DNA of 64,000 nucleotides, taken from assembly GCF_051020985.1 (NCBI RefSeq), contig NC_135010.1, positions 1,920,001 through 1,984,000 of the forward strand, written 5' to 3'. The position numbers and the translations under genes were made by a program. This document shows, piece after piece, positions 60,294-64,000 of the stretch. The notes beneath the pieces were generated by a model that worked only from the letters and a program-made list of their open reading frames with translations, was not told the origin of the DNA and made no database searches. How positions within the stretch are numbered: position 1 is the stretch's first letter; each line of letters begins with the position of its first letter. Origin of the DNA: Nomia melanderi. Taxonomy: Eukaryota; Arthropoda; Insecta; Hymenoptera; Halictidae.

Positions 60294-63200
60294 CAAAATT
60301 TATTTGGAGCAACTGGCAATCGTGCTGCGATGTTCTTGGAGTGATAAGAGTTAAATCTCGTGTTGTATCATAACAACATCAAACAGATGTCTCCATACGT
60401 GTTAGTCGTTGCGATGCAGTGGAAAGATCTCATTTAAGAAGAACACGTGAATCCTTGTGCTATGCGGTGATCCTGACCTTTCATCCAGGATACATCATTG
60501 GCCCCAGGGGTTTTATTCTTAACAATAAAACTACATCAAAATTGAACAGAGATTTATTTCTCCGCGTGCTATGGTATCTGTAAAAAAATTTACATTCGGG
60601 TTAATCCGATTTCGATTGTGTTTGGAAATAATTTGCATTTTTAAAATTGTGTAATTTAACATAATACTTAATGGTCTTAAGCCGACCACATATTTCATTT
60701 AATTTTTCATAGTTCGCATCGGCTGCACGTATCGAAACTACCGTAATGTAAACAAACGAGACCAGTTTTGTAAAAAAAGAAAAGACCGATGCAGGTTCTC
60801 GTTACCGTTACGTAAGTTTCTAAGCTGTATTGAGTATTACAGTATTCTTATTAACAAAATAATATTTTTAATTTTTAAATTGTAACTTGATATGTGCTCG
60901 ATTGAACTTTCGTTGAATATTTACTAAAAGCTGGTTAATTTAGTTCTCTATAGTAAGTTACGCTTTAATTTATAAGTTTTATTCATTCAGAGTATTTAAA
61001 AGCATGAGATACAGGGATAAAGCGATATTTAGGGATAAATAAATATTTATTTGTAATAAATTCGCAATTACTTCAAAGTTAATAATGTATCAAAAATATA
61101 AGATGCTCAGTAAATTGTATTTTTCAGGATAAACACATTATAAAATAACTGGACCGAAATTAGTTAAGTGGACATACAATAATTGCACGAAATATTTAGT
61201 CAAGGAAACTTAGAGATTCATAATTTAATTATTTTTACGAATAAATGTCCAATTTATGTATGTAATTTAAAGTGTACAATGTAAGTATAAATAGTATTCT
61301 TGTAAACAAATGAACACATTTCGTGAACATATCGTCCTAATAATTTGCACTTAATGTTAAAAAATTATGGTTAAAATAATAAATAAAACATTTGTTTAGT
61401 CAAAAACTATAAATCACGTTTTCACAACATATTCACAAAAATTACTTTAGTTTTTAGACTTTATAAATATATTTGTTATTTTTACCATAATTTAACTATC
61501 ATTGACATCGCTACTGTTTTCAGAATAGCCACCGATATCTTATAATTTTGGTAATGATTACAAAAATATGATTTAAATTATGAATGCACAGACGTTTGTT
61601 TGGGAAATATTGAAGTAAGTATATGCAGTACTGTTAACAGTATCGCAGAGCTACTAACTTTATAGCCGTAAAACATAAGCAACAAAAGTGAAGAACAAAT
61701 ATTTAATATTTACCGGAATTTCTCCTTTTATTGAATCACTTATTGTTTTACTATAATAAATACATACCAAATAGCATGCCATACTAAGACAAAATTTTAT
61801 TTTTTAAAGAGATAATTTTATACTTTCAAATATTAATCCAAACAATGAGAAGTTAATAAAGATTTATTTCTTTTAAGAAGAGTTTCACTACGTCAAACAC
61901 GAATTAGAAAATTTAATTTGTTAAATATTATAAACTAATGTACACGAATGTACCATGTACTTATTATTAGCTATTCAAACAAAGGTGCGTGCAAATATTA
62001 ATCAGGAGTAAATATTTTATATACCATGCTATCTGCAACCATTCCTTTATTTTAAAGACTGTAGAATGTGACCATAATTTATTTGAAAGACTATAGAATG
62101 TGACTGTAATCCATTCAATATTTGTAAACATTATATATAAATTTCATTGAGAAAAACTAATATTACGATTTATCTGTCTTTATCAAGCAAATATAAAACT
62201 GGCCTTCAATTCGTAAAATTTACACACTGACGCTCTTCGAATCGAACTCACATGAACGATCAGGAAGAAGAAGATTCAAGGTCGAAGATCTCTCGCAACC
62301 TGACGGTGTATGATTACCTGTGCGAAGAGAACGAATCTGTTCTTACAGTGGCGTGCCGTTCATGGACGAGGGACCTTCTTTAATTTCACTTTGAATTATA
62401 TTCTTCACTTGATTTTTGAGCACCGGTAAATTAAATGGAATTGAACAGGTAACACCCGAATAAAAAGCTTTCCTTTTATGTTAAGAAAAAAGTGGAATTT
62501 AAAAAATAATACTCGTTATATTACACTTCCGACCTACTTTCTTCGGTTTACGAAGAGGGATTTTTGAAATCATGCATGACGCATGAAATCAATTTTAATC
62601 CTTGTATATATTTTTGCTATAGTAAAATTCACAAGTTTTAGTAATGAGTTTTTTTATGCGAAATTTCATTTTCTGTTGTATTCAAACTCGCCAATACTTT
62701 ATGCAATGATAGTGCTTTAGAAAGGTTAATATGAATAATTATGCACTGATACGTAAACCTGGTCATTTTCCCAGAGTTTACAATATTTATTATAATATTA
62801 TACAATGTGCACTGTTGTGTAGTCATCAAGAATTGATTTGCAAAATTATAAGATACGCAATCTTTGCTAATGCAACAGACAAAGCTAGACAAATAATGCA
62901 AGTTACATTAAATATATATTACAGTATTTGATTAATTACCATATGCCTCTAATTTCATTGTGCAGGTACGCGTATAGTGAAGTAATTGAAACCATCAATC
63001 ATCTTGCATTTAATAGTATGTTTAAATTGGGAGCCTTAAATTTGGATTTAGATGTTTATACAGTAAATATTAGGCATAAACGAATAATTTACATACTTCT
63101 AAAGTCAAGGATTTTTATTTAGTATTAATTGAAACGTCATTTATAGGAATAAAATGTTACATTAGTGGAAACAAATGGGTAGAAACATTAATCCTTATGA

Positions 63201-64000
63201 AATTGTTAAAGTATATAAACTCAATAGTATTTGGTAAAGGTGGCTTTATAAATAATAAACAAATCCAAAATTTCTAAATCGATTTTATGGTTGATAGTGG
63301 TATTCAGTATATTAAAAAAACTGAAGTAGTATAGTAGATATATCTGTTACTAGTAATTGTTAGTTAAATTGATTATTAATGTGAGAAATTCATTTGCATT
63401 TTTAATTGTACAATTGAAATATATAAATTTATCATAAATATAACAACTTCTTTAGAAATATAATTATATCGAGATTTATTGTTTCTGATGTTACTAGATT
63501 TAAAAATCTATCACCTTAACCGAAACGTAAACGAAATAGATAATTCAAATTTTCGAAAATATGTATTACAAAATATGTTTTCATATGATAATGCATAAAA
63601 CATTTTGTGTCATTATTATTTCCCAAAAATATAATTTATTTATAATCATTTTAAATAACTATTTATTCATATTTATTTATTTATAATTGATTTATAAACG
63701 TATAAATGAGAGAAATAAGAGAATAATAAATTAAAGTGTTTTAAACTTTGAGTATATTTATACTTATATCCGTCAAATATAAGAATGCTTCTTTTGTTCG
63801 AAGCGCACGATGCCTAAAGGTCGTGTCCAAAAGGACGAAAACGATCTTCAATCGTTTATTAAGTTAAATGCATGTTTTAAAAGCATTCGGTGTTCCTGGG
63901 TGGTCACTTTAAGTACAAAAATGAATAGTTCCATCGTCCATGCTGAATCCTGGAAACAGGATGAAAGTTGGTGCAGCTAAATTACCGGTTAGTTTCCAAG
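60294..64000. other. Intergenic to window end
   Basis: No supported gene. GC-richer patches at about 60360-60520, 62220-62390 and 63790-63990 stand out in otherwise AT-rich DNA. Open frames at 62638-62901 and 62731-62931 overlap on opposite strands and have no domain features. Confidence 0.4.

Noticed and set aside
1..64000. CRISPR arrays, operons, phage or plasmid features
   Set aside because: The sequence is clearly eukaryotic with spliced genes; no direct-repeat spacer arrays were seen.

Overview
The window is animal nuclear DNA, most likely from a hymenopteran insect such as a bee. The evidence is split genes with GT..AG introns, strongly AT-rich spacers, insect-type proteins (Gapdh, Reps) and dense TTAA-flanked piggyBac-type mini-elements. 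The species call is inference. GC statements below are by eye.

Layout. From 1 to 4.5 kb lies the 3' part of a plus-strand gene whose last exons encode an atypical bromodomain; its 5' end is outside the window. From 5.5 to 8.6 kb lies a complete five-exon Reps gene (two EH domains, proline-rich linker, C-terminal coiled coil), an endocytosis and Ral-signalling adaptor. From 12.8 to 14.0 kb lies a complete four-exon Gapdh on the minus strand. It has a likely non-coding first exon near 15.6 kb and a cluster of nuclear-receptor half-sites in its 5' intron. The span 15.7-35.3 kb is a gene desert holding an 880-bp piggyBac relic, two further TTAA mini-elements, microsatellites and a few GC-richer islands. 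At 35.4-37.6 kb a TATA-driven gene encodes a secreted protein with an acidic N-terminal half, an RxRR site and a glycine-rich repeat tail. Further in-phase glycine/serine/alanine-rich exons follow at 40.0 and 43.3 kb; they are either alternative 3' exons of that gene or a second gene. From 44 to 64 kb is a second desert crowded with mini-elements, a mariner relic, GC-richer islands and one small candidate membrane-protein exon at 50.8 kb.

The genes do not form one pathway; they look like ordinary housekeeping neighbours beside a lineage-specific secreted-protein locus. The most checkable novelty is the mobile-element archaeology. One repeat family (TTAA + CC[T/A]GTTAACTG ends, six copies) was hit by two different elements. 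The uninterrupted copies act as empty sites and show the TTAA and TA target duplications directly. No CRISPR, rRNA or convincing tRNA gene was seen.
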